Source: Hawksworthiomyces lignivorus
Taxonomy: Eukaryota > Ascomycota > Sordariomycetes > Ophiostomatales > Ophiostomataceae
Direction of reading: 5' to 3'
DNA: 64,000 nt
Assembly: GCA_002917075.1 (NCBI GenBank)
Contig: NTMA01000084.1
Coordinates: forward strand, 62,001-126,000
Positions 39,301 to 50,112 of this stretch are shown in pieces. A program made the position numbers and the translations under genes. Every line of letters starts with the position of its first letter. The stretch's first letter is position 1. A model generated the notes under the pieces. That model was not told where the DNA came from. It did no database searches and was given only the letters and a program-made list of their open reading frames with translations.

Positions 39301-39586
39301 GGCCGTCGGCCTACCGCTCGTGCTGGCCCGGCTGGTCGTCTCGTCCGAGTGGGTGTCCGTCACGTCTGAGGCGGACGTCAATCTGGTGTACCGGCTGAGC
39401 TTCCCCTGCGTAGCGGCGCTGGCCGCGGTGGCGTGGGCGCTGTGGGGCATGGCGGCCGTGTTCGGCACTTGGAAGGTGCGCATCCGCGACGAGGCGTACC
39501 TCATCGGCGAGCGCCTGCACAACTTTGGCGTGACGAGCGTGCCGCAGGCCCGCCGGGCGTGGCGGGCAGGCGGCGGTCGACTCTGA
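33329..39586 (+). CDS. ssm4: RING-CH ER ubiquitin ligase Doa10/Ssm4 (MARCH6/TEB4 type)
   Basis: Polytopic ER and inner nuclear membrane E3 ligase of ERAD-C. Exons 33329..37508 and 37578..39586 give 2,062 residues; the join restores the frame and reads VLYFIRDPDDPEFHP. The N-terminal RING-CH is complete: C79-x2-C82-x13-C96-x-C98-x7-H106-x2-C109-x12-C122-x2-C125. Membrane segments begin near residue 145 and near 350. A long hydrophilic, Ser/Gly/Ala/Asn-rich cytosolic insertion covers about 385-980, then a multi-helix region begins near 1030 and contains the TEB4-Doa10 domain. The C-terminus has IRDEAYLIGERLHNFG, the conserved element found in MARCH6 and Doa10. It is longer than yeast Doa10 (1,319 aa), mainly through low-complexity insertions, including a poly-Gln run near residue 49 and a His/Asp tract near 38341-38400. 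Confidence 0.95.
38341..38400 (+). repeat. GACCAC hexanucleotide repeat encoding a His-Asp tract
   Basis: Tandem GACCAC copies, in frame inside exon 2 of the Doa10-like gene, encode alternating Asp and His followed by Asn and Pro. Such tracts often vary in length between strains. Location is a predicted hydrophilic loop between membrane segments. Confidence 0.85.
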
Positions 39587-40225
39587 ACAGAGGAAGTAGA
39601 CGTATAGAAGAGAGAGGAGAGAGAAGAGAGAGAGAGAGAGAGAGAGTCTTCAACAAGTGTGGCTACCATACCTACCCTTATTTCGCCGCTCTATGTGCTT
39701 TCACGCATTTTTTTGGTTTATGATTCCCCGATACGACGGTCTTATTTTCATTTTCGTCTGTTTTAGGGCTTAAGGGAGGATGGGAGGCAAGGAGGAGGCG
39801 TTTCTCTGGATGAGATCACAATCAACTGCATTTACGAATTTTCTCCTCATACCAAGTTTGGCCAGCGCTCCTTTTAAGGTCTTGGTTGGCCTTGTTTCTT
39901 TTGGTTCATTCAGTATCGAGTATATTTTAGAGACAGAAGAGAAAATACGAAGACATGTATAAATTTAATAATTCAACAAACATCGCTGGTGATCTAGGCA
40001 TCTAACATAAAGAACTATACTATATAACTGGGCGATGGAATTTATATACGAGTATCAAATACAAAATATGCAAAATTAAGCGGCCAGAACAGAAAATATC
40101 TGTACTTGTGCATACCACTCTCAACGCCGAAGACACAGGATTCGAAATCCTAGCATGCAAAACCAAATCATTCCCGCTTCATAGACATTCCCTCCACCCT
40201 TCCTGTCCTCCGTCATAAAACTCGT
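39587..40225. other. Convergent 3' spacer, Doa10 and flavin oxidase genes
   Basis: Holds the 3' ends of two converging genes. A GA microsatellite lies directly after the Doa10 stop and the rest is AT-rich. A T-arm-like hairpin near 40139-40155 is not part of a complete tRNA. Confidence 0.6.
39608..39647. repeat. GA microsatellite
   Basis: A nearly pure run of GA units about 20 bases after the Doa10-like stop codon, in its presumed 3' UTR. Confidence 0.85.
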
Positions 40226-42033
40226 CTAAGCCGCCGCGGGCTGCACGCTCTGCGGGTTGCGGAACACCTGCAAGGGGTCCCAGATGGCCTTGAGCTGCTG
40301 CAGCGCGGGCAGGTTCGTGGCGTAGTACTCCTGCGCGGCGGCGCCGGCCGCCAGCGCCGGGTCGACGTAGCCCGAGTAGGTGCCAAAGGACGGGTCGTCA
40401 GCGGGGGCGATGGGCAGCTGGCTCAGCAGGGTGGTGTGGAAGTCGGTCAAGAAAGCGCGGGTGGTGGACGAGAGGCTGAGCAGGTCGATGGCGTAGGACT
40501 GGTAGAAGAGGACCTTGTCGCGGTGGGGGAAGGCGGTGGCGTTGACGGGGACGTCGGCGACGGCGCCGCCGCTGGCGTCGAAGATGATAAACCACAGCAG
40601 GGTGCCCTTGTCGGCGGCCTCGACGAAGGAGAAGAGGTTGCGCACGCCGTCGGCGCTGAGCAGGTCCTCGCTGCGGAAGCCCAGCGACTTGGAGTAGAAG
40701 TTGGTCTGCGTGTTGGACAGGTAGAGCGCCTCGTTCTCGGCCTCCTGCGTCAGCGACGCCAGCCAGCCGTTGACGACGAGCGTCTTGTTGGAGCCGTTCT
40801 GCGGCAGCCGCTGCGGGATGCCCGACGCGTTCCACTCGTCCTCGGTGCCGTAAAAGGTGCCCGTGATGATCGCCCCCAGCGGATACAGCACAAACTCGGT
40901 GCCGAAGCGCCGGTCCAGGTCCGGGTCCGCGATCAGCGTCTGCCACGTCGTGAAGACGGCCGCCAGGTCGTCCGCGCCGCCAAAGCTAAAGTCAAACGTG
41001 TACTGGACCACGCTGCCCGGCGCCGGGTGCGTGCGCATGACAAACTCAGTAACAACGCCGAAGCTGGAGCCAGCACCGCGGATCGCCTTTGAAAGAGAGA
41101 ATGTCAGTGAAGAGACACTTGCAAAAGCGAAGAAGCCGAAATCTATGCTCAAAAACAGCTTCAGGGGAGAAGGGAGGGAAACATACCCAAAACAGGTCAG
41201 TATTCTCGGTCTCGCTGGCCCGGACAATGGTGCCGTTGGCCGTCACAACCTCTGCCTCCACAACGTGGTCGAGGCACGATCCCCACATCCGGGACATGGG
41301 GCCGAGGCCACCCTAAGAACAATTGCGTCAATATATGACGAGATGAAGGGGCATTGCAGCCTCTGGGAGATCTTCATAAAAAAAAAATACAACTTACAAC
41401 CGTAGCGTGTCCGCCCAAGCCTACACCCGGGCAGACGCCGTGGGCAAATGCGCGGTTGCCGTTGTCGACCAGCTGCTGGGTCACGGTGCCCAGCACGGCG
41501 CCGGGGCCGATGGTGGCCTGCCAGGTGGTGGTGTCCATGCTGAACTGGTTGAGGCTCGAGAGGTCGATGGCGACGATGCTCTCGGAGATGTCGCCGCCCA
41601 GGCCAAAGTTGGCGTACGAGTGGCCGCCGGACTTGGCCTGCACGGAGAGGCCGTTGGCGGCGGCGCACTGCACGGCGGCGGCGACCTGGGCGGCGCTATT
41701 CGGGCGCACGACGGCGGCCGGCGTCACGTTGAGGGCCAGGTTGTACGGCTTGACCCACTGGGTCTGGTAGAGCAGGTCGCTCGGGTAGCCGGCGCAGCCC
41801 TGGCAGACGGCGGCGTTGAGGCACGTCTGCAGGGCGGTGCTCTGTGTGGCGCCCATGATGGCGACGTCGCTGCTGGCGGAAGCACTGTGGCGCTTGAAGA
41901 GGAAGCCCGAGGCAAAGAGAAAGAACGGCAGGCAGGCGGCAAAGATCAAGCGGCTGCGAGGATGCGCGTGCGGGAGCGAGTGCGGGCGTGCTTCGAGCGA
42001 GGACTGCCCGCGAGCTGCGCGGGCAGGGTCCAT
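40226..42033 (-). CDS. FAD-linked oxidoreductase, BBE/glucooligosaccharide-oxidase type
   Basis: Flavoprotein oxidase of the berberine-bridge-enzyme-like group; relatives oxidise sugars, oligosaccharides or secondary metabolites and are usually secreted. Exons 42033..41398, 41312..41187 and 41086..40226 give 540 residues. The FAD_binding_4 domain carries both anchors for bicovalent flavin: His in SGGHSYANF (residue 139) and Cys in CPGVGLGGH (residue 201), spaced as in glucooligosaccharide oxidase. The BBE C-terminal segment (YYATNLPALQQLKAIWDP) is present. The chosen start gives an Arg/His-rich stretch then a hydrophobic segment (LIFAACLPFFLFASGFLF), a signal anchor or late signal peptide. 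An inner ATG at 41856 would give 481 residues with no leader. The substrate is unknown and no pathway partners are adjacent. Confidence 0.9.
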
Positions 42034-43665
42034 ATATAAAGAAAATAAGGGCAGACTGTCGGCCAAATCAAAAAAGCTACCAGGAAAAAGTAGATACAAT
42101 ACTCCGTAAAATCGAAAAAGCAAGCAGGGTAGTATTCCCAGTGTAATCCCAGGGTCACCTTTCCCTTCAACGAACAGGGGCTGTGGTTTGAGACAGCGGG
42201 ACGATTGGTCGGATGACTACAAGATACAACACGAGCAGAGGCAACCAAAGAAACAGTAATGCTAGACGCCCTCTGCAAAAGTACAGATGAGAAAACAAGG
42301 GGGTAGCATTGCGGTCCCTATTATACATTCCTTTAGTCGTCGGTCAAGGTCACGATGAGACATGGTTATTGGCAGAAGGCATGAGAACGCAGGAAATGAA
42401 GAGGCACCAAGCGGCGGGATCTTGGCGGACATCTTGACAAACGAGAGACCAGGACAGAGGGATCGCTCTATCCCGTGCATTGAACCAGCTGGCCATAATC
42501 GTTCGAGTCGCCAAAAGAGCGCATATCCTTCATTGTCTACATGACTGCCATGTGGCACTGCGTGGTTCTTTGCTCACTTACATGCTGTTCTTTAGCTTTC
42601 GACGGCGTGTACGTCTCAGCCTATGAATGCAGGCGAGCTAGAAAAAGCGGACATGCAAGATTGCAGGCAGAATCTGCGCCTAATGGGCCTTGTGGTGCAT
42701 CTTGCAGCCAGCTGTTCTCCAGACTATGTCAGTCGCTTAGCATTGCATTTTTGCACGCCATCGTCTGCCGTGCTAGATCCGAGTCACAAACGACATATGA
42801 GAAAAAGGAGGCAACTTAGCCCTACGCTGCATCGGCAGGTGTCGCCGTCGGCAGGTGTCGCCGTAAATGCACAACAGAGGAGAGAGGAAACAAGGTAGAA
42901 AAAGGACCCCTGTGGAAAAACCGTTGAGAATACGAGTGAGAGAATAGAACATGCAGACACCAAGGCGCCGACAAGAGCCATTAACATGTGCGAGGAAGAC
43001 AAGGTACCCTACATTGGGCTGTTTGCATGCCTTTTCCCGTCTTCCAACTTGTCCAAGGCCAAAGAAGTATAAGCCACACAGAAAACGGTGTAAACAGAAC
43101 AAGTTTGTTAGAAACCTAAACGTTCAGCCAACAGGATGTCTTGGTGAGGGAAAGTTGGTAAATGAGCAGTGGCCAAGCCCAATATGGCAGCTGTCATAAT
43201 AGGACAGCTCTGATTTTACATATAATTGGGGACGCATAGCGATGTTTGGATTGGTGGGCAGCTCGAAAAATGACAGGGGAGACATGACGGGCGTATGAGT
43301 TCATCCGACGAATAGGAGATCCAAGATGACTCTTGAAAACTTTCTGTCAACAGCTATTGGGCTGCTTGAAATTGATTTAATAGAGCATCGCCACAACATT
43401 GCGTCAAAGGGATGCCCAGAGGAGACAAAAGGGGATAATAGGGGCAAATAGAGCAAGAAAAAGAGCTCCGAAAGGGGAAAAGGATCACGCGAATATACAT
43501 ACAGCGGCACAAGAGGGAAGAAAAAGCTCTTCTTACAGCATCCAACTGTACTATGCTTAAGCCCACTAGCGGAGACACGCACCAGTGTGTGCGGGTATCG
43601 AATCTTTGTATTGTCTTCGTAGCTCTCTTCGAGTTTTATTTGCCTGTGCGACTACGCTCTTACCT
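42034..43665. other. Spacer between oxidase and M20 genes
   Basis: 1.6 kb with no supported gene. A TACTCCGTA motif lies at 42100-42108, about 70 bp upstream of the oxidase start. The remainder shows only short unrelated frames. Confidence 0.55.
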
Positions 43666-44966
43666 TCAGTCCTTGTAGTCTGCCTGAGCCACCTTCATGT
43701 CCTCCTCCCACTCCTGCTGCACCTGCGCCGCGAACGCCGCGTCCTCGAGCACCCGCAGCCCGACGACGGCCATGCCGCCGCCGCACGCCACGGCGCGCTG
43801 GAAGGCGTCCTCGGTGCCACCGCCGGCCGTGAAGCCCGGCGTGTGGTTGCCGGCGCCCGGGGCGGTGACGATGCCGAAGCCGCCGTGGAAGCCCGGGCAT
43901 TCGTAGCAGACGTTGCCCATGTCGGTGGAGCCGGCCAGGAAGTCCGGGTTGGGCGACTCGTAGGCGACGGTGCCGGCGGGCATGGCGTCGACGTAGGCGC
44001 GGCATAGCGGAGCCGAGGAGCGCAGGTCGGCGTACGAGTTGAGGGGCTCGTAGCGCACGCTGCAGCCCGTGGCGAGGGCGGCGCCCTCGAAGCAGTTCTT
44101 GACGCGGCGCCACAGCGCCTCGGCGTGCGCGCGCGTGTCGCTGCGCACGTAGTACTCGACGGCCGTGTGGGCGGGCGTGACGTTGGGCCGCGTGCCCGCC
44201 TCGCGGAACACGCCGTGGATGCGCTCCACGGGGCGGATCTGCTGGCGCAGCATCGAGATGGCGTTGTACGACAGGCACACGGCGTCCAGCGCGTTGACCC
44301 CCTGCCACGGGTCCATGGCCGCGTGCGCCTCGCGGCCCGTGAACGCGACCCGCATCTTGACGTTGGCCAGCATCCGCACGAACGCCACCTCGCGCACGGG
44401 CGCCAGCAGCGGCGCCACCGGCGCCGGGTGCACCATGAGGCAGGCGTCCACGCCCTTGTACGCGCCCGCGTCGATCAGCTTCAGCTTGCCGCCGCCCCCC
44501 TCCTCGGCCGGCGTGCCCAGGAGCCGGACCCGGCCCTCGCCGCCCGACGCCTTCAGCCCGGCGACGGTCCCCAGGAAGGCGGCCAGCGCCGCCGAAGCGA
44601 TGAGGTTGTGGCCGCAGGCGTGGCCTACGCCGGGCAGGGCGTCGTACTCGGCATTGAAGACGACGAGGCGGCCGCCCTTGCCATACTCGGTCTCAAACGA
44701 CGTCTCGAGGCCGTAGGCGTGCGGGGTGACCTGGAAGCCGAGCTTGGTCAAGGCGTCGACGAAGTAGTCGTGGGCCTTGTGCTCTTCATAGGCGAGCTCG
44801 GGGTTGGCGTGGATCTGAAATACGTTAGCGGGGTATATCTGGATGGTCAAGATAAGGCCTTCATGGTGCTTTTCCTGATCGCGCGCACAAATTTGTTCAA
44901 AGCTGAGAGCTCGGGCAAACGAGCTTCAATCTCGGCGCGGGCAATATCGGCAGAGCGAGCTGCCAT
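43666..44966 (-). CDS. M20 family amidohydrolase/dipeptidase (PM20D2-like)
   Basis: Metal-dependent hydrolase of the M20 family, close to PM20D2 and aminobenzoyl-glutamate-hydrolase-type proteins that cleave dipeptides or acyl-amino acids. Exons 44966..44889 and 44814..43666 give 408 residues; the join reads LNKF-IHANPELAYEEH, the canonical family start. The intron uses a GTGCGC donor and a TTTCAG acceptor. Metal-site motif GHACGHN is at residues 90-96 and the catalytic Glu pair at 130-131 (TPAEEGGGG). A dimerisation domain and a late His-containing strand (FHGGFGI) follow. No signal peptide is visible, so it is probably cytosolic. The exact substrate cannot be told from sequence. Confidence 0.93.
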
Positions 44967-45953
44967 TGTGATGAACGGTTTACAGCAATTGCGTTTGTAG
45001 ATTCGAATAAAGTGATGTCGATGATCAGTCTAATGCGTGACCGCTCAGATATACGGAGTTAGAAATCGGTGATCCTGGAAACAACTCGGCTCTATATGCA
45101 ATGGGCGTATGCTTGAGTCAATTCTCATCTGCACGCGCTAGAACTGAGACATCGACTTTTTATACTGTGAGGGTGCGATTGTAAGTCTATATGTTCCTTT
45201 CATCGGAGAAGAATTCTGTATCTCATGATTCTTATATTTTCTTTGTAGCTATAATGGTGATTAGTCCTCTTTGCCGACGACACCAAAACCCCAATTGAAG
45301 CCGACCGGTGATCCAATCCACTCTTAGATGCGACTAGAAAAGTTTCACTGATCGCCTAGCTGTCCGCCTCACAAGACCTACGTATTCTCGTATTGAGCCT
45401 TGCAGTTGCAGGCAACCTTCGTTGCCTCGTAGATTTGTTTTCACTTCTCTTCGATCTGTCAAATTTCTTTTCGAGGCGCATGCCGCTTGTTTGCCTCTGC
45501 TCGGCAAAACTGACCAGTGAGCAGCGATGTGGTAGTAGGGAGCTGCTCTCTAGGGTGCCCACAATGGACATTCCGGTGGCAATTGAGCGGCAGAATCATC
45601 AAATACAAAAAAAGAAGACGACGTAATAAATGTGCAAATTACTTTGTATCCTTGGGCGTGTCGCTTAAGGCGCAACTCTGCCTATCTATGCTTTTCCTCC
45701 TCTTCTCGCTGCTATGGCTACTGTTGCCGCCGCCGTAATATGCTATTATTGAACCGTCATCGCTTCATGACAAAGAAAAGAAACAGAAGTAGGTATAGAT
45801 ATATATACGCTGTCGGGCGGTTGTGCCTTGACGACCATAGAAAAAAAAAACGATAAACCAAACACCATTGATAAAGTCTACCCGGTAGCAAGACATTCAA
45901 AAAAATGAAATAAAATAAAAAATTAAAGAAATGCAGAAAAGGGTTGTTAGTGA
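44967..45953. other. Spacer between M20 and sucrose-transporter genes
   Basis: About 1 kb, AT-rich, with only short frames. The M20 promoter should lie at 44967-45300. A TACGGAGTT near-motif is at 45052-45060. The 45,750-45,950 end is probably the transporter 3' UTR. Confidence 0.55.
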
Positions 45954-48257
45954 TCACAGATGCTTCAGCTTGCGCGTTGCAACAGCAGACGCCAAAGAAA
46001 ACAGTGCGCCGATGAACAGCGTGACGGCGATCGCGTTCGGCCCATCTGTGCTGTGGTGCTCAGACGGGTGGGCATCCTTGGCCAGCTCGGGGCTCTTCCC
46101 CGGCTCAAGCACCGCAAACACGCAGGCGCTGATTAGGTTGCCCAAGAATTGTGGCACCGTCGTGTAGATGTTCAGAATGCCAAAGTAGATGCCGCTCAGC
46201 TCACCGGTCGCCACAGCCGATGAAGGATGGCCTTCTTTGTCACGGGTGTCGTCGTCGGCTGCATGCTCCAGATGAATGGCCTCTCGCCTGTTCGCCATCG
46301 AGACATCGGACGGACGACGGTGTGAGCCGCCACCTGCACCGGCTAGCTTGTTGACCTCGACGCCGAGAAACGCGGTGGGAGCCCACGTCACCACAGTCGC
46401 GGGAATGCCACAAATCGTCACGAGGATGGTCGCGAATCGGAAGCTCGTTGCGAAAGGTGCGAGCAGCATCGAGCAGGAGAACGCCACGAGACCGCAGGTC
46501 CAGACCGTCAGCAAATCGGGGCGAGACTTGTCGATCATCTCGACAAACCGTGCGACGCTGGCAGGCGGACGATGCGTAAAGTTGTCGGTGTAGGGGCTGC
46601 GGACAAGGAGCGGCAAGATGCTCGATGCGATGACCGTCATAGTCGAGTATGCCGTGAGCGCATAGCTGCCAATGCGGCCCATATCGCCGACGGCATCATC
46701 CGTACCGCTCGAATGCGCCGGCGCATCGTAGCGGAAGTACGTCTCGCCAACCCACGTGCTGCTGTATACCATAAATGGAAACCAGCCAATCCAGCACCAG
46801 AAGACAGACCAGCAGATAGCCTGGATGCGAGGTGGCAGGGTCAGCAGCGTCGACCAGATCTGGCGGAAGATCTTAATCAGCTTGGCTAGCCAGCTGTCTG
46901 TCGGTTCGTCGCCGTGTCCGCCCCGCGACAACCCAGACTTGAGGAGCACGCGCTCGGTGACCGCCCAGCACGTGACGCCAGAGGTAAGGAGAATGCTGAG
47001 GGCGGCAACCAGACTGAGCTTCTTGAACTGCGTATCGCCAAAGCTGGGGCCGAACATCTTAACGAGGTCGACCGCGCCGGCTGCGTACCCAATCAAATGG
47101 CCGAACGAGTTCATGCGACTCGCCCAGGCTGCACCCTCCTGCTGCTTCTCGATCGGCAGCGTGTCGACCAGCAGACTCCGCGCACAGGACATGACAGCAT
47201 TGATGGCAAAGTCGGTCGCGTAGAGCGCTAGGACAGCTAAGGCAATGACGAACTTTCTATGCGACGTGGGTGGAGTGACGGCGTTGCCAAGAGCAGCAAG
47301 ACTCTCGCTGCTATTGTCTCTCCCGAGCAAAAAAGTAACAATTTCTCCAGTGAACCCGAGGGTGAGCATGCTGCAGGCGACGATGATGGATCCGATAACC
47401 ATGAAAGGCCTCCGTCGACCCCATTTTAATGTAGACTGGTCCGATACAACACCGATAACAGGCTGGACGATCATCCCAGAGAGCGGCCCTGCGAGCCAGA
47501 CGATGGATGCCTGGCCTTTCGTGAGTCCAAGCGACAGAAGATAAGGTGTACAGTCTGAGAGAGAATTGGTCAGCTGCGAAGAGCAAAAAAAAAAAAAATA
47601 AAGGGAGTAGATGAGGAGTCAATGAGACATACAAGTCATTTCCACGCCCCATGTAAATCTGTAGACGCCCCGCAGGTTTAGTTAGCATAGGACAAAGGCA
47701 GAGGCGAAGGCGGAGGCATCGCCAGATAAGAAGAGAGAACGAGATACAAGGGAAACCCACGCTATCCCCATGCTGGCACAGGTCAGCATCATCATCCGCG
47801 TGGCCTCCGTGGAGCCCCGGACGGAGGGCTGGCCTGACCAGCTCGCCATGTTGGCAGGATCGCTGCTCGAGCCAAAGAATAGGTATTGATGGCCTTGGTG
47901 TGGTTGGTCCGGCTCCTGCCCGACGAGCTTGGTGGTTGCAGTTCCCTTCTCACAGGAATCGCCGTCCTGTTTCGTGGAACTACTGTCGTAATGAATGCCG
48001 TCAGAGGTCGCTCTGTCATACGATGACCGACTAGGTGTGCTCGCTGCTGCCGCGCGCCACCAGAAGGGTGTGCTGCTCGGGTCGGAGACTTCGTGGCTCG
48101 GAGGAGAGATCAACAACAGCGGCCCCGGCTTTCGCTTCATGCAGCCGTCTGCGTCAGTCTTGAGATAGTCAGCATCATCCTCCATCTTGTCCTCGTTCTC
48201 GTTCTCGTGCGCGGCTGCGTCCATATAAATGCCCAAGATATGCACGCGACTGGCCAT
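45954..48257 (-). CDS. MFS sucrose/alpha-glucoside:H+ symporter (SUT/GPH type)
   Basis: Proton-coupled disaccharide importer related to plant SUTs and S. pombe Sut1. Exons 48257..47761, 47658..47633 and 45954..47554 (read downward) give 707 residues. The middle exon is only 26 nt; with it the protein reads MGIAFTWGVEMTYCTPYLLSLGL, the conserved TM1-TM2 start, followed by GMIVQPVIGVVSDQ and WGRRRPFM (the RXGRR-type loop of the family). Intron 1 uses a GTGGGT donor. The large loop after TM6 (about 46900-46950) and the loop near 46270-46330, rich in Arg/His/Ser, are hydrophilic. The N-terminal cytosolic tail of about 150 residues is unusually long, with acidic and Ser-rich parts. A second Met (48224) is a possible start. 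Confidence 0.9.
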
Positions 48258-48822
48258 CCTCTTGATGATAAGAAGAAACGCGAGATATCGAGGGCATCAA
48301 AGCGATGGAATCAACTGCCAGTCATTCAGTGAATGAAAGACTGACCATCCCCAGCCATTTTTTCCTCATTTCTCTCTACCTGGCCGCACCTTGTCTCTCT
48401 TCCTGATGCGGTTGACTCAGGTGCGACACATGTATCACGCACTTACCTAATCGCCGCGAGAACAGCGATTGCGCATGCCTAGCCGAGAACAGAGGTCGTT
48501 GTGCGCCTTATCTCCTTTGCCGTACAGTCGCTGGAGGCCGGTTTGCGTCCCTTTTTTGAAAAACAACTATATCTAAACGAATGAATGAAAGAAAGTAAAG
48601 AAAATAAGAAGGACAAAGAGAGCACAAGTCGTGAAACGAGAGCTGCGTTTACCAGGTTTATCACCCACATCCTCCTTGCGTCTTTCCTTCCTTCCTTCTA
48701 TGGCGCCTTGGCGGAATATCCCAGATTAACTGCCCCAGAGAGGCCACAGTGTCAGGGGCTGCTAAGGGAAGGCATGCGACGCAAGGGGCAGGTGGGGCAC
48801 ATTCCAAACTCATACGGTATAC

Positions 48823-48846
48823 GTACGGAGTACGGAGTACGGAGTA
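48823..48846. repeat. Tandem GTACGGA heptamer (three copies)
   Basis: Three overlapping TACGGAGTA words in tandem at 48824, 48831 and 48838. The same word occurs singly in several other spacers of the window. Confidence 0.85.
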
Positions 48847-49981
48847 CACCTAATATTATTGGTGCATATTTAAATATCAGCACTAATACTGGGAAAGAGG
48901 TGACGTCGCCTCAATGCACCCATTGCGACCGCCGCTGATCGCACTCTCCTATTGTCTGCTGAAGTATGTATCTTATGTATGCACAAGTACTTGTGCGAGA
49001 ACGCAGGAAATCAAGGTAGCACCGCCAGCCAAAAAGAAACTTCTCATTAATACCAATCAGCTGGACGCGCAGGTCTGCATCGCGCCTTCCCTGAAAAAGC
49101 ACTCTACGAACATACCGTCACAATTCATTCTTCAACGCAGTAGCGAAGCTGCGCACACCTATTAATAATACTGCGCATGCCCTATTAAGAAATAGCTTGC
49201 CCGGCGCAGACAGCAATGACAAGCAGCAGCACCACACAGTCAGGACGTTAAAAGGGAAAGAGCTCTTTCTTAGCTATGAGAATATTACGGAGAAGTGGTC
49301 TCTGGTATCATATGCTTGCAAGACATATTATACGAATCGCGAATGACGAATTCCTCCAGAGTGCGCAAATAGATGCATGCCGACTACCGAGTGCTTGGGT
49401 TACGGCGACACCAACAGTGGACCATGTGAAGTTGCTGGCGCTCTTTGTCTTCTTAACTGTAGTTGCAATAAATCTGTACACATATCAGGGTCACTGCAGC
49501 CAATACATTTAAAGTAAATTAGCCAAAGCGGCATAGAAAATAGAAGCAACGAATGGCAGGAGCCAATGAACCGGTGCCCGTGTTGGGTAAGTCCGATCTA
49601 GGAACTGCCTCGCAAAAAAAAGATCGGTCCAAAAAAAAAAAAAAATATTCAGCAAAAGAGACACTAAGAAATAAAGAAGGACAGAAAGAAAGGGAAGCAA
49701 GAGAAAGAAAGACGACGAAATTCAAAAGCATCATTAAGCGAGAAGATCCAAATAGCATCTGTGAGAATTCATTTGGCCACCCGTCTCTCACACCAAGCAG
49801 AGGCCAGAATTAATTTTCAAAAGTTCGTTTCGCTGCATCGTTTCTCCATTGTCGTCACACCCTTGACTTTTACCCCGCTACCGCCGTTTTTTCGCAGTTG
49901 GACCTCAAACCTCCAACCGCTAAAGAGCTGTACCGTGGTGACAATTGTATACCCAACTTTGATTCCGCCCAACGGCCAAAC

Positions 49982-49988
49982 TGACTCA
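49982..49988. promoter_or_regulatory. Gcn4/CPC1 response element TGACTCA
   Basis: Exact consensus for the bZIP activator of amino acid biosynthesis (Gcn4 in yeast, CPC-1/CpcA in filamentous fungi), 125 bp upstream of the HIS1 ATG, a typical position. Function is inferred from the match and from HIS1 being a classical target. Confidence 0.75.
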
Positions 49989-50112
49989 CGGGCTCTGTAG
50001 AGTACTTAATCTTCTCTTCCTCTCGTCGCATCCGTTTCTTCCTGTCTTGGACAGATCCACAGACCATACACTTTCTCTCCCCCGCACGACATCTCAGAGA
50101 ATATAGCCTGCC

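Larger units (their letters stand above)
48258..50112. promoter_or_regulatory. Divergent spacer of sugar transporter and HIS1
   Basis: 1.85 kb containing both promoters. A TGACTCA lies at 48413-48419 (156 bp from the transporter start) and another at 49982-49988 (125 bp before HIS1). A triplicated GTACGGA unit lies at 48823-48846. No protein gene is supported between. Confidence 0.55.

Noticed and set aside
40139..40155. T-arm-like hairpin (AGGATTCGAAATCCT)
   Set aside because: No matching acceptor stem, D-arm or anticodon arm on either strand at tRNA spacing.
40436..41092. 218-codon + strand frame
   Set aside because: Antisense to the flavin oxidase exon 3, repetitive Gly/Val/Arg composition, no family likeness.
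48413..48419. TGACTCA as a CPC1 site for the sugar transporter
   Set aside because: Single match 156 bp from a gene not known as a cross-pathway target; kept only as a note in the spacer entry.
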